A stretch of DNA of 64,000 bases from an uncultured Bacteroidales bacterium (GTDB lineage: Bacteria; Bacteroidota; Bacteroidia; Bacteroidales; F082), in the NCBI GenBank assembly GCA_937906455.1, contig CALCYT010000018.1, positions 1-64,000 on the forward strand. The letters run 5' to 3'. Below, piece after piece: positions 55,460 through 62,661 of the stretch. Position numbers and translations under genes: made by a program. The notes below the pieces were generated by a model. That model did not search any database. It had not been told where the DNA came from and saw only the letters and a list, made by a program, of their open reading frames with translations. Position 1 is the stretch's first letter. The number at the start of each line of letters is the position of its first letter.

Positions 55460-56755
55460 ATGAAAGAAGATTTCGTAGAAGAATTGCGCTGGCGCGGTAT
55501 GCTGAACAATATGACCCCTGGCACAGAAGAGCAGTTGAAGAAAGAGATGACGACGGCTTACCTCGGCATCGACCCGACCGCCGACTCGCTGCATATAGGA
55601 CACCTTTGCGGCATCATGATGCTGCGTCATTTTCAGGCAGCAGGCCATAAGCCGTTGGCATTGCTCGGTGGCGCCACAGGTATGATTGGCGACCCGTCAG
55701 GCAAGTCGGCGGAACGTAACTTGTTGAACGACGAGACGTTGCAGCACAACCAGGCGTGCATCAAAAAACAACTCGCCAAGTTTCTCGACTTCGACAGCGA
55801 CAAACCGAACAAGGCGGAGCTTGTGAACAACTATGATTGGATGAAAGACTATACCTTCCTGCATTTCATCCGTGACATCGGCAAGCACATCACCGTCAAC
55901 TACATGATGGCGAAGGACTCGGTGAAGAAACGTTTCAACGGCGAAGGCGAGGGTATGTCGTTCACGGAGTTCAGCTACCAACTCGTTCAGGGCTACGATT
56001 TCCTGTATCTTTTCGAGCATAAAAACTGCAAGTTGCAGATGGGCGGCTCCGACCAATGGGGCAATATCACTACCGGAACGGAGCTTATCCGCCGCAAACT
56101 CGGTGCCGACAAAGAGGCATTTGCTTTGACATGCAACCTCATCACCAAGGCTGATGGCGGCAAGTTCGGCAAGACCGAGAAAGGCAATATCTGGCTTGAC
56201 CCGCAGAAGACGTCGCCGTATGCCTTCTACCAGTTCTGGATGAACTGCACCGACGAGGACGCGGCGCGTTACATCAAGATTTTCACTTTGTTGAGCAAGG
56301 AGGAAATCGACGCGTTGATAGAGAGACATAATGCCGAGCCGCATCTCCGCGAGCTGCAGCGCACCTTGGCACGCGAGCTTACTCTTGTGGTGCATTCAAA
56401 GGAAGACCTTGAGATGGCAGAGGAAGCCACGCAGATTCTCTTTGGAAAAGGCACAGCAGAGGCTTTGCATAAATTCGATGAAAACACCCTGTTGAGCATC
56501 TTCGACGGTGTTCCGCAAGCTAATTTCTCGAAAGAAGAGCTTGAAAAAGGTGTCGGCATCGTCGATTTCTTGGTGCAGACCAACGTATTCCCGTCGAAAG
56601 GCGAGGCTCGTAAGATGCTCCAAGGCAACGGCGTGTCGGTCAACAAGGAGAAAGTCACCGAGCAGAAGACCGTCGGCACCGGCGACCTCTTGAACGGCAA
56701 ATACATCCTTGTCCAGAGAGGCAAGAAGAATTATTATTTGATAGTTTGCGCATAA
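55460..56755 (+). CDS. tyrS: Tyrosine-tRNA ligase
   Basis: The protein has 431 residues, a class I synthetase of the TyrRS type. AYLGIDPTADSLHIGHLCG carries the HIGH motif, GGSDQWGNITTG binds tyrosine and ATP, and GKFGKTEKG is the KMSKS-equivalent loop. The C-terminal S4-like RNA-binding domain (about 355-425, FPSKGEARKMLQGNGVSVN) is complete. Its stop codon overlaps the start of the next gene (TAATG), so the small membrane protein is translationally coupled. Confidence 0.97.
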   Translation: MKEDFVEELRWRGMLNNMTPGTEEQLKKEMTTAYLGIDPTADSLHIGHLCGIMMLRHFQAAGHKPLALLGGATGMIGDPSGKSAERNLLNDETLQHNQACIKKQLAKFLDFDSDKPNKAELVNNYDWMKDYTFLHFIRDIGKHITVNYMMAKDSVKKRFNGEGEGMSFTEFSYQLVQGYDFLYLFEHKNCKLQMGGSDQWGNITTGTELIRRKLGADKEAFALTCNLITKADGGKFGKTEKGNIWLDPQKTSPYAFYQFWMNCTDEDAARYIKIFTLLSKEEIDALIERHNAEPHLRELQRTLARELTLVVHSKEDLEMAEEATQILFGKGTAEALHKFDENTLLSIFDGVPQANFSKEELEKGVGIVDFLVQTNVFPSKGEARKMLQGNGVSVNKEKVTEQKTVGTGDLLNGKYILVQRGKKNYYLIVCA

Positions 56756-56952
56756 TGTATTGGATATTCTTGATTCCCACGTTGTTTCTCGTCCTGTTGG
56801 CGTTCGGGGCGATAGGAATCAAGAGTATTGTCAAGAAGGACGGGAAATTTGAGCGCAGATGCGCCCATTCGCTCGATCCCGACGCGAAATGTATGTGCGG
56901 GGGTGATGAGGAGAATTGCATAAATAAGCAAACGACAAATGAAAACGAATAG
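56755..56952 (+). CDS. Small Cys-rich membrane protein, NqrM-like
   Basis: The protein has 65 residues from ATG 56755, overlapping the tyrS stop by one base. One membrane helix (about 2-24, WIFLIPTLFLVLLAFGAIGI) is followed by a soluble tail with four Cys in the pattern RRCAHSLDPDAKCMCGGDEENC. The Cys spacing and CxCGG resemble the DUF539/NqrM family, whose member NqrM is needed to insert iron into Na+-NQR. Bacteroidota have small relatives of that kind with unproven roles. No nqr gene is in the window, though an apbE gene lies 3 kb away. The call is tentative. Confidence 0.5.
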   Translation: MYWIFLIPTLFLVLLAFGAIGIKSIVKKDGKFERRCAHSLDPDAKCMCGGDEENCINKQTTNENE

Positions 56953-57135
56953 AAATTGAATATCCCAAATATCCGCGCCGATGTTTTTTTAACAGGTGAG
57001 GGTTGGGGTAGATAAAAAAATAATAACATAGCGTAACTTGCGCATTGGTTTTGACAACCTGAAACTTCGCAAATTTCAAACTCCGTCAAAGTCAAAGCAA
57101 CGAGCTGCGTCTGGGTATGTTACTATGACATATCG

Positions 57136-57226
57136 GCGTGGGTTCTTCGTTGTTCGTCATTACGGAGTAGGCATGCGAAGGCCTCAGGTTGTGGGACGAG
57201 TGACTATAAGACTCCCACGCTTTTTT
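57136..57226 (+). ncRNA. Candidate structured RNA ending in an intrinsic terminator
   Basis: Nested helices can be drawn. P1 is GCGTGGG (57136-57142) with CCCACGC (57214-57220). P2 is a 10-pair helix, 57149-57158 with 57195-57204, including three G-U pairs. P3 is AGGC/GCCT (57169-57172 with 57181-57184) with an 8-nt loop. Six T follow P1. A competing local hairpin, GTGGGA-cga-GT (57191-57201) with ACTCCCAC (57211-57218), uses the same 3' strand, which is the arrangement expected of a switching leader. It ends 15 bp before the HTH gene. It is not a tRNA, 5S, SRP, 6S or riboswitch class that I recognise. Confidence 0.5.
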
Positions 57227-57241
57227 ATGCCTTGCATATTG

Positions 57242-57514
57242 ATGTCGGAGTTTTTAAACGCGTTAAAAACAGATGAAATGTCAATATTTATAGGCGAAGA
57301 AATCAAGAGAGTTGTAAAAGAACGTAATGTCACAACCGCATGGTTGGCACGAGAGTTGAGGTGCCACCGCACCAATATTTATAGAATCTACAACTCCGCT
57401 TCTGTTGATACCAATATATTATTGCGCCTTTCAATAATATTACATCATAACTTTTTCAGTACATACAACGATTTGGTCAATCGGATGATTGATGCCGACG
57501 GTCGGAAAGTGTAG
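57242..57514 (+). CDS. Small XRE-like helix-turn-helix protein
   Basis: The protein has 90 residues from ATG 57242. A second in-frame ATG at 57278 (MSIFIGEEIKRVVKE) is where relatives usually begin and would give 78 residues. The HTH lies at GEEIKRVVKERNVTTAWLARELRCHRTNIYRIYNSASVDTNILLRLSIIL. This is the Bacteroidota type of short XRE-like regulator that is almost only HTH. Longer in-frame extension would run back through the candidate RNA. A 12-bp perfect palindrome lies just after its stop, in front of the TolB-like gene, and is a possible operator. Confidence 0.75.
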   Translation: MSEFLNALKTDEMSIFIGEEIKRVVKERNVTTAWLARELRCHRTNIYRIYNSASVDTNILLRLSIILHHNFFSTYNDLVNRMIDADGRKV

Positions 57515-57521
57515 TTATATC

Positions 57522-57533
57522 GTTACATGTAAC
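57522..57533. promoter_or_regulatory. Perfect palindrome GTTACATGTAAC, possible operator
   Basis: The 12-bp palindrome, flanked by tatatc and aattata, lies 8 bp after the HTH stop and 44 bp before the -7 box of the TolB-like unit. Its position suits binding by the HTH protein. Confidence 0.4.
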
Positions 57534-57576
57534 AATTATACTACACTCAAGCAACAGTAATCAGGCCGTTAAATGT

Positions 57577-57584
57577 TATTTTTG
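57577..57584 (+). promoter_or_regulatory. Predicted -7 box TATTTTTG for the TolB-like/barrel/PKD unit
   Basis: This is a perfect TAnnTTTG element 25 bp before ATG 57610. The -33 region is weak, which would fit an activated promoter. Confidence 0.5.
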
Positions 57585-57609
57585 CAGTGTTATATCAAAT
57601 TAATGAATT

Positions 57610-58593
57610 ATGAGAAAACTATTTATTATCAGTTTATTAACGCTAATGACATCATTGGTCATTGCTCAGCAGGTTGATTATTCTGTTGTATTTGTCACAG
57701 AAGAGTCGGGCATTAATTTCACGAAAGTATCGTCTGACAACGACTATGTTTGTATGCCCGAAGTGAGAAGAGGTCGTCGTGGTATTGATTGGCTTTCAAA
57801 TCGCATACTTGATGTTTCGAGAGACGGTCAGAAACTTGCGTATTTGTCGTATAGGAATAACACGACCAACATTTTTATTAAGGATATCAACAAGATGGGA
57901 GGCTCGGTACAACGCACCAACAGACAGAATGTGCTGGATTTTTCTTACTCTCCGGATGGTAAAAACATATCTTTTTCCGAGTCTGTGGGTAATATTAACA
58001 GAATTTTTGTGACAGACGCGAACAAAGGCTATATTTGTCGTCAAATCACGAGTGACAACAAGGATTATAGCCCGATATATGCCAATGACATGAGCCAGAT
58101 ATATTTCTCGCGTAAGGAGGCGCAGGGTTATAGCATATGGGGTTATAGCATAAAAGACAATTTCCTTTCAAATATATCAAGGGGTTCAAATCCATGTCCC
58201 ATTCCCAATAAAGAGGAGATATTGTGCGTCCGCAGTTCAGGAGACGGGCGAAACGAGATTTGGAAAATCAATTATAGCAATGGCATAGAGGAATGTATAG
58301 TGTCAGATGCTAACCGCAGCTTCACCTCTCCCATAGTGTCTCCCGATGGACAATGGATCTTGTTTGTGGGCAGCAGTGCCATTGACGGCGGTAATTTCAT
58401 TTATCATAACACCGACATCTATGTGTGCAGGATAGATGGAACAGACTTCACGCAATTGACATATCATGCCGCCGATGACCTGAGTCCGGTATGGAGCAGC
58501 GACGGGAAATATATTTATTTCATCTCACAGCGCGGCAGTTCGTCGGGCGTGGCAAACATCTGGCGCATGAATTTTATCTTCGACGAGGAATAA
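57610..58593 (+). CDS. TolB-like WD40/PD40 beta-propeller exported protein
   Basis: The protein has 327 residues with a signal peptide (MRKLFIISLLTLMTSLVIAQ). PD40-type blades recur: ILDVSRDGQKLAYLSYRN, VLDFSYSPDGKNISFSES, FTSPIVSPDGQWILFVGSS and SPVWSSDGKYIYFISQRG. Periplasmic propellers of this type bind partner lipoproteins or barrels (TolB with Pal, PorE-like proteins in T9SS). There is no OmpA-type domain. It is first of three envelope genes on the plus strand after the HTH gene. A partner role with the barrel that follows is inference. Confidence 0.8.
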   Translation: MRKLFIISLLTLMTSLVIAQQVDYSVVFVTEESGINFTKVSSDNDYVCMPEVRRGRRGIDWLSNRILDVSRDGQKLAYLSYRNNTTNIFIKDINKMGGSVQRTNRQNVLDFSYSPDGKNISFSESVGNINRIFVTDANKGYICRQITSDNKDYSPIYANDMSQIYFSRKEAQGYSIWGYSIKDNFLSNISRGSNPCPIPNKEEILCVRSSGDGRNEIWKINYSNGIEECIVSDANRSFTSPIVSPDGQWILFVGSSAIDGGNFIYHNTDIYVCRIDGTDFTQLTYHAADDLSPVWSSDGKYIYFISQRGSSSGVANIWRMNFIFDEE

Positions 58594-58627
58594 TGCAATA
58601 AAATTATTAATAATAAAAAAAAGTATC

Positions 58628-59212
58628 ATGAAAAGAATCAAACTATTAACATTGCTGGCGGCCATCTTAATTTGTGGCACGGCATCGGCGCAGTTTACAA
58701 ACAACAGCAATAATCGCGGCCAACGCTCAAACAGTGCAAACGGCGGGGGCATGAGGGGTTATACAGGCTTCGTGGAAATGGGTTATGCTATTGGAATTGG
58801 TGATTATAATTTCAACAGACTCGACCTGTCAACAACTCATGGATTCCAATTTAACAGTATGATATTCATTGGCATGGGAACGGGTCTGAAATATTATTTT
58901 GACGGTTCATCCACCGGCATTCCGATTTTTACCGATTTCAGGATTAATTTTTTGGACAACAAAATAACGCCCTTTGCGGGATTTAAGATAGGCTATTGTG
59001 TCGGAGATGTGTCTGGTTTTATGATGACACCATCAATGGGATTCCGTTTCGGAATAAAAGACAAATTAGGTTTAACGGTAAATGTCGGATATGATTATCA
59101 AAGAACTGAGGTTACAACGTTTTACTATAGTTACTATTCTGGATATTATTTTTATGACATACACAAGGAAAATATAGGTGCATTGTACGTTAAAGTAGGT
59201 TTTGAATTTTAA
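58628..59212 (+). CDS. Small outer-membrane beta-barrel protein
   Basis: The protein has 194 residues with a signal peptide (MKRIKLLTLLAAILICGTASAQ), then a Ser/Asn/Gly-rich linker (NNSNNRGQRSNSANGGG). About eight amphipathic strands follow, with aromatic girdles (GYTGFVEMGYAIGIGDYNF; VTTFYYSYYSGYYFYDI), and the protein ends with YVKVGFEF, a C-terminal aromatic as used for BAM recognition. Size fits an 8-stranded OmpX/OmpW-like barrel. The gene is 34 bp after the TolB-like gene and 11 bp before the PKD lipoprotein. Confidence 0.78.
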   Translation: MKRIKLLTLLAAILICGTASAQFTNNSNNRGQRSNSANGGGMRGYTGFVEMGYAIGIGDYNFNRLDLSTTHGFQFNSMIFIGMGTGLKYYFDGSSTGIPIFTDFRINFLDNKITPFAGFKIGYCVGDVSGFMMTPSMGFRFGIKDKLGLTVNVGYDYQRTEVTTFYYSYYSGYYFYDIHKENIGALYVKVGFEF

Positions 59213-59223
59213 AATTATTAATC

Positions 59224-60132
59224 ATGAGAAAACATTACATATTACAGGTTATAGGACTAATAATTGTCTTCATAATCGCATTTAATTCTTGTAAAAAAGA
59301 TGAGGGAGAAAAGACTCCAACAGCGAGTTTCACTTACAGTCCGAGTACAATATATAACGGGACGACAGTGAATTTTTACAACTATTCAGAAGATGCTGCA
59401 ACCTATAGATGGAGCTTTGGAGACGGACAGACATCTGATGAGTATGAACCGTCCCACGAATATAGCTCGGCGGGCACTTTTACTGTCGAACTTACCGCTT
59501 ACTCACCATCTGGAAACAAATATAATTCAACAACTAAGACAGTGACTGTAACAGAAAGAAACCCAATTGCGTCTTTCTCAGTATCAACTTCATATCCAAG
59601 CACTTATGAGTCCGTCTCATTCACAAACAGCTCATCGTATGCCAGTTCATATCTGTGGAATTTCGGGGATGGCTCTACGTCAACATTAAAAAACCCAACG
59701 CATTATTACAGCACAACCGGCTCGAAGACAGTTAAATTAACGGCATATTCACAATCCGGGAATAAATCTGATTATACAACAAAAACGATAACTGTTAGTA
59801 GTAGCAGCAGCAAAGGCGATTTGATGTTTTGGACAGATGCATCTACAATTTATAATATCACAGTGACGTTTAGAAGTGTATCCAAGACAATCACAAGCTA
59901 CTATACTTCTACTCCAAGTTATTGTGGCTCTTCAGGTTGTGCTACATATTGGGATGTCCCGACCGGCACATACTATTTTACGGCCAGCAATTATTTGTAT
60001 GATTGGAGTGGATATGTGACGGTATATAGCGGCTCTTGTACAAAGATGTTGCTCTATGCGAAAAAGGGCGAGAAACAAGCTCATCCGGAGAATCAGTCAA
60101 CAGATAAGTTGGAATTAGGTATTGATGAATAA
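59224..60132 (+). CDS. Lipoprotein with two PKD domains
   Basis: The protein has 302 residues with lipobox FNSC (Cys23). There are two PKD domains, about 30-112 (YRWSFGDGQTSDEYEPSHEY) and 114-192 (YLWNFGDGSTSTLKNPTHYY), each with the WxFGDG motif, followed by a Ser-rich hinge and a roughly 100-residue C-terminal beta domain with a Cys pair (YCGSSGCATYW). PKD modules act as surface spacers or protein- and sugar-binding units. With the propeller and barrel genes it forms an envelope unit. No T9SS sorting domain is seen. Its stop abuts the stop of convergent apbE. Confidence 0.85.
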   Translation: MRKHYILQVIGLIIVFIIAFNSCKKDEGEKTPTASFTYSPSTIYNGTTVNFYNYSEDAATYRWSFGDGQTSDEYEPSHEYSSAGTFTVELTAYSPSGNKYNSTTKTVTVTERNPIASFSVSTSYPSTYESVSFTNSSSYASSYLWNFGDGSTSTLKNPTHYYSTTGSKTVKLTAYSQSGNKSDYTTKTITVSSSSSKGDLMFWTDASTIYNITVTFRSVSKTITSYYTSTPSYCGSSGCATYWDVPTGTYYFTASNYLYDWSGYVTVYSGSCTKMLLYAKKGEKQAHPENQSTDKLELGIDE

Positions 60133-61119
60133 TCAGTGCAGATAATGATCAAATCCTTTTGTTGATGCGGTGGCTAATCTGCCATCTTCAACGTAAATGA
60201 AATACGCCTCGATGCCGTCTTGATTTTCAAGCAGTTTCGAGGCTTTCTCTTTGCCCATAACCATGCAGATGGTGGCGAGACAGTCGGCCCAAGATGCGTT
60301 GTCGGCTATGACGGTGGCACTCAGCAGGTTGTGCTCGACAGGATAACCTGTCGTTGGGTCGATGCTGTGCGAATAGCGGACGCCGTCTTTCTCGATGTAT
60401 TTCCTATAGTTTCCAGAAGTGACGATGCCTTTGTCTTGAAGAGTCAGACTTTCTTGTACCGAACGTCCGTCATAATAATGTTCCGCAGGTCTCTCGATGC
60501 CTATAGTCCATTGTTGGCCATTCGGCTTGGTGCCGCGCGCCATGATTTCACCTCCGACATCAACCAAATAGTTATAAATGCCTTTGGTTTCCAAGAACTT
60601 GCCAATCAAATCGGTGGTGTAGCCTTGCGCCACCGCATTGAAATCAAGCGTCATGTTGGGATTCGCCTTCACAACTTTATCATCGATAATCTGAATCTTT
60701 TGATAATCAACGAGATGTCTTATCGAATCTACCATTTCAGGTGTCATCTCGAGTTCTTTTTTATAATGAAACCCCCATGCCTCAACCAGCGGGCCGATGG
60801 TGGCGTCGAATGCCCCGTCTGACAACTCAGAGGCTTTTCGCGCCCACTCGAAATTATCCTTAAATATCTGATTTACAATTACGTCCTCGTTCCTGTTCAC
60901 TTTCCTGATGATGGAATTTTCGTTCCAAAGCGAAACGGAATTGTCAATTTCATTAAAAATGGAGTCGATTTCAGCCTCAAAAGTGCGGTTCTTTTCATCA
61001 TAATAGGTGATTGAGAAATACGAACCTTGGGTGAAGCTGGAGTAATTGATTTTCTGCGGTTGCCTCATGCAAGATGCGAAACCCACCATAATTGCCATTA
61101 TAACAAAAATTCTTCTCAA
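60133..61119 (-). CDS. apbE: FAD:protein FMN transferase ApbE
   Basis: The protein has 328 residues with a lipoprotein signal (MRRIFVIMAIMVGFASCMRQ). ApbE covalently attaches FMN to Thr/Ser of extracytoplasmic proteins such as NqrB/NqrC or RnfG/RnfD. Conserved segments are FTQGSYFSITYYD, the LDFNAVAQGYTTDLIGKFL segment, YLVDVGGEIMARG, and the Mg-binding SHSIDPTTGYPVEHNLLSATVIA. The targets are not in this window. It is on the same strand as the T9SS plug-like gene, separated by a short tandem repeat. Confidence 0.93.
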   Translation of the reverse strand: MRRIFVIMAIMVGFASCMRQPQKINYSSFTQGSYFSITYYDEKNRTFEAEIDSIFNEIDNSVSLWNENSIIRKVNRNEDVIVNQIFKDNFEWARKASELSDGAFDATIGPLVEAWGFHYKKELEMTPEMVDSIRHLVDYQKIQIIDDKVVKANPNMTLDFNAVAQGYTTDLIGKFLETKGIYNYLVDVGGEIMARGTKPNGQQWTIGIERPAEHYYDGRSVQESLTLQDKGIVTSGNYRKYIEKDGVRYSHSIDPTTGYPVEHNLLSATVIADNASWADCLATICMVMGKEKASKLLENQDGIEAYFIYVEDGRLATASTKGFDHYLH

Positions 61120-61173
61120 CTTAAAAACTCTAAACTTAAAAACTACTCTAAACTCTAAACTCTCAACTCTAAA
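61120..61173. repeat. aaacttaaaaactct / ctctaaa tandem repeat
   Basis: The whole gap between apbE and the plug-like gene consists of two copies of cttaaaaactctaaa-like units followed by four ctctaaa/ctctcaa units. It contains no promoter-like element. Confidence 0.6.
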
Positions 61174-62442
61174 CTAATGCGACCGTATCGTCGCATATCC
61201 TATCAATTGATCGTAATTCTGCGTCGGGTCAAACAAATACACGAAGATATGGTACATGTTATTCGTTTCCCAGAAATCGCCGTTTATCGGAGCCACCGAA
61301 GTGATGCCGCTGGCGTTGTCTTTTACGGCATACATATAGTCGTAATAGCCTTGTTTTAGAAGCAAACTTTTCTGATAACCACGCCGTTGTGGGTCGTAAT
61401 CCATCTTTGAGCCCTCATCCAGTCGCCAATCTGTTATCGCCCCGATGATGTAAACGTCCTTCCCGAACATATATTGAGGCCATTCGAGGAAGAAATCAAC
61501 CTGCGCATAGTCGGCTTCCTTGGTGGCATCGAAATTTTCGCGCTCAAGATATATGTATTTCTCACCAAACAAATCCTCGTCTTCAAGATAAGTGTGGGTG
61601 TTGCGTTTCGTGTCGTCGTAAAGCGTCACCACATAGCCGTTTTCCTTGCGATATACTGTTTTTGTCTTCTCGGGACGGTTCTCAAAATTGCTCGTGTTTA
61701 TTCTAAGATATTGATTCCCGGACTCAAATACGGTTTTCTCATTATTGACGTATGAGAGTTTTTCCGGGAACACGTATGTCGGCTTCAGTCCGAAGACAGC
61801 ATTGTCCCAGCGGCCGTTTTGCTGTATCGTGACATTGGAATACTGGTCGGCACGGCTGTTGAACATGTCGGGATAAACAATGTCGAGGTCGATTTCCTGC
61901 TTGTTTTTGCCCAAATTCAAATCGAAAGGATAACGCGGTATGGTGGCGGTGACCCTCGCCAAATCATCAACGACATAAAATCTCCGGGTGAAATAAACGT
62001 CATCGGGTTTTTCGCCGGTCACTACGAGCAGATAGTTCCCGGAGAGTTTCGGCATCATGTTGTCGGTCGGAAACACGAGGTCGTAATGCACATAATTCAC
62101 GAAAGTGTTGAGCGAGAAGGTGAAGTCATCAATCTCCTCCTGAAAAAAACCGTTGAGATAATCGTTTTTCGGCAAATCAGTGGGCTGCCATTGGTTGTCG
62201 CAATGCACGAAAGTGTAATAAAGATAAGGCGCGTTATCGGCAAAAACGTCAAATTGCAGATGCAGCTGCTCCCTCATGTTGTTGAGGTATATTACAGGCT
62301 TGTCGAGGTCGAAACCTGTCGGATGCAGAAGCACCGTTTGCACGTCATCGCGGTAATTCATGTCGGAACATACCGGCTTGTTTTGCGCAGACAGATTGCA
62401 TCCAAATGCTAATAATATGATTATCAATGATTTAAATTTCAT
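61174..62442 (-). CDS. Type IX secretion plug-type protein (DUF5103)
   Basis: The protein has 422 residues from ATG 62442, where the signal peptide MKFKSLIIILLAFGCNLSAQ begins; an upstream in-frame ATG is less likely. The conserved pattern of the DUF5103 family is clear: LHLQFDVFADNAPYLYYTFVHCDNQWQPTDLPKNDYLNGF, LSGNYLLVVTG, a RRFYVVDDLARV step, TIQQNGRWDNAVFGLKPTYVF, and C-terminal GAITDWRLDEGSKMDYD. In the structure of the T9SS translocon a member of this family plugs the periplasmic side of SprA when no cargo is present. The gene is unlinked to other T9SS core genes here. Confidence 0.85.
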   Translation of the reverse strand: MKFKSLIIILLAFGCNLSAQNKPVCSDMNYRDDVQTVLLHPTGFDLDKPVIYLNNMREQLHLQFDVFADNAPYLYYTFVHCDNQWQPTDLPKNDYLNGFFQEEIDDFTFSLNTFVNYVHYDLVFPTDNMMPKLSGNYLLVVTGEKPDDVYFTRRFYVVDDLARVTATIPRYPFDLNLGKNKQEIDLDIVYPDMFNSRADQYSNVTIQQNGRWDNAVFGLKPTYVFPEKLSYVNNEKTVFESGNQYLRINTSNFENRPEKTKTVYRKENGYVVTLYDDTKRNTHTYLEDEDLFGEKYIYLERENFDATKEADYAQVDFFLEWPQYMFGKDVYIIGAITDWRLDEGSKMDYDPQRRGYQKSLLLKQGYYDYMYAVKDNASGITSVAPINGDFWETNNMYHIFVYLFDPTQNYDQLIGYATIRSH

Positions 62443-62465
62443 GAGAATGATTAAATTTAATTTTT

Positions 62466-62473
62466 CAAAATTA
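62466..62473 (-). promoter_or_regulatory. Predicted -7 box TAATTTTG for the plug-type gene
   Basis: The minus strand reads TAATTTTG, a perfect match, 23 bp before ATG 62442. It lies back to back with the priA-side box at 62497-62504. Confidence 0.5.
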
Positions 62474-62496
62474 ATAAAAATTTTCAAAAAAAGTAT

Positions 62497-62504
62497 TAAT
62501 TTTG
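62497..62504 (+). promoter_or_regulatory. Predicted -7 box TAATTTTG for priA
   Basis: This is a perfect TAnnTTTG element. It implies a leader of about 150 nt that carries the long inverted repeat at 62517-62647. Confidence 0.45.
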
Positions 62505-62516
62505 TTATTCAATTGT

Positions 62517-62647
62517 CTCTCGCAGATTGCGCAGACCACGCTGAAACAATCTACAGCAATCTCCGCGTAATCAGCAGCTCGCGTCACGAGCAATCCGGCA
62601 GAGGTAAACGGAAAATAAATCCGTGTTATCTGCGTTATCTGCAAGAG
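62517..62647. repeat. 131-bp palindromic intergenic element before priA
   Basis: CTCTCGCAGATTGCGCAGA (62517-62535) and TCTGCGTTATCTGCAAGAG (62629-62647) are inverted copies matching at 16 of 19 positions. The interior (ctccgcgtaatcagc, ccgtgttatctgcg) repeats the same cgcagat/atctgcg wording. It looks like a dispersed palindromic repeat and would form a long hairpin in the priA leader. Confidence 0.6.
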
Positions 62648-62661
62648 GCTTGGAAAGTGTT

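Noticed and set aside
57038..57241. An N-terminal extension of the small HTH protein
   Set aside because: The extension would translate the region with nested RNA helices and a terminator, and relatives begin close to the HTH.
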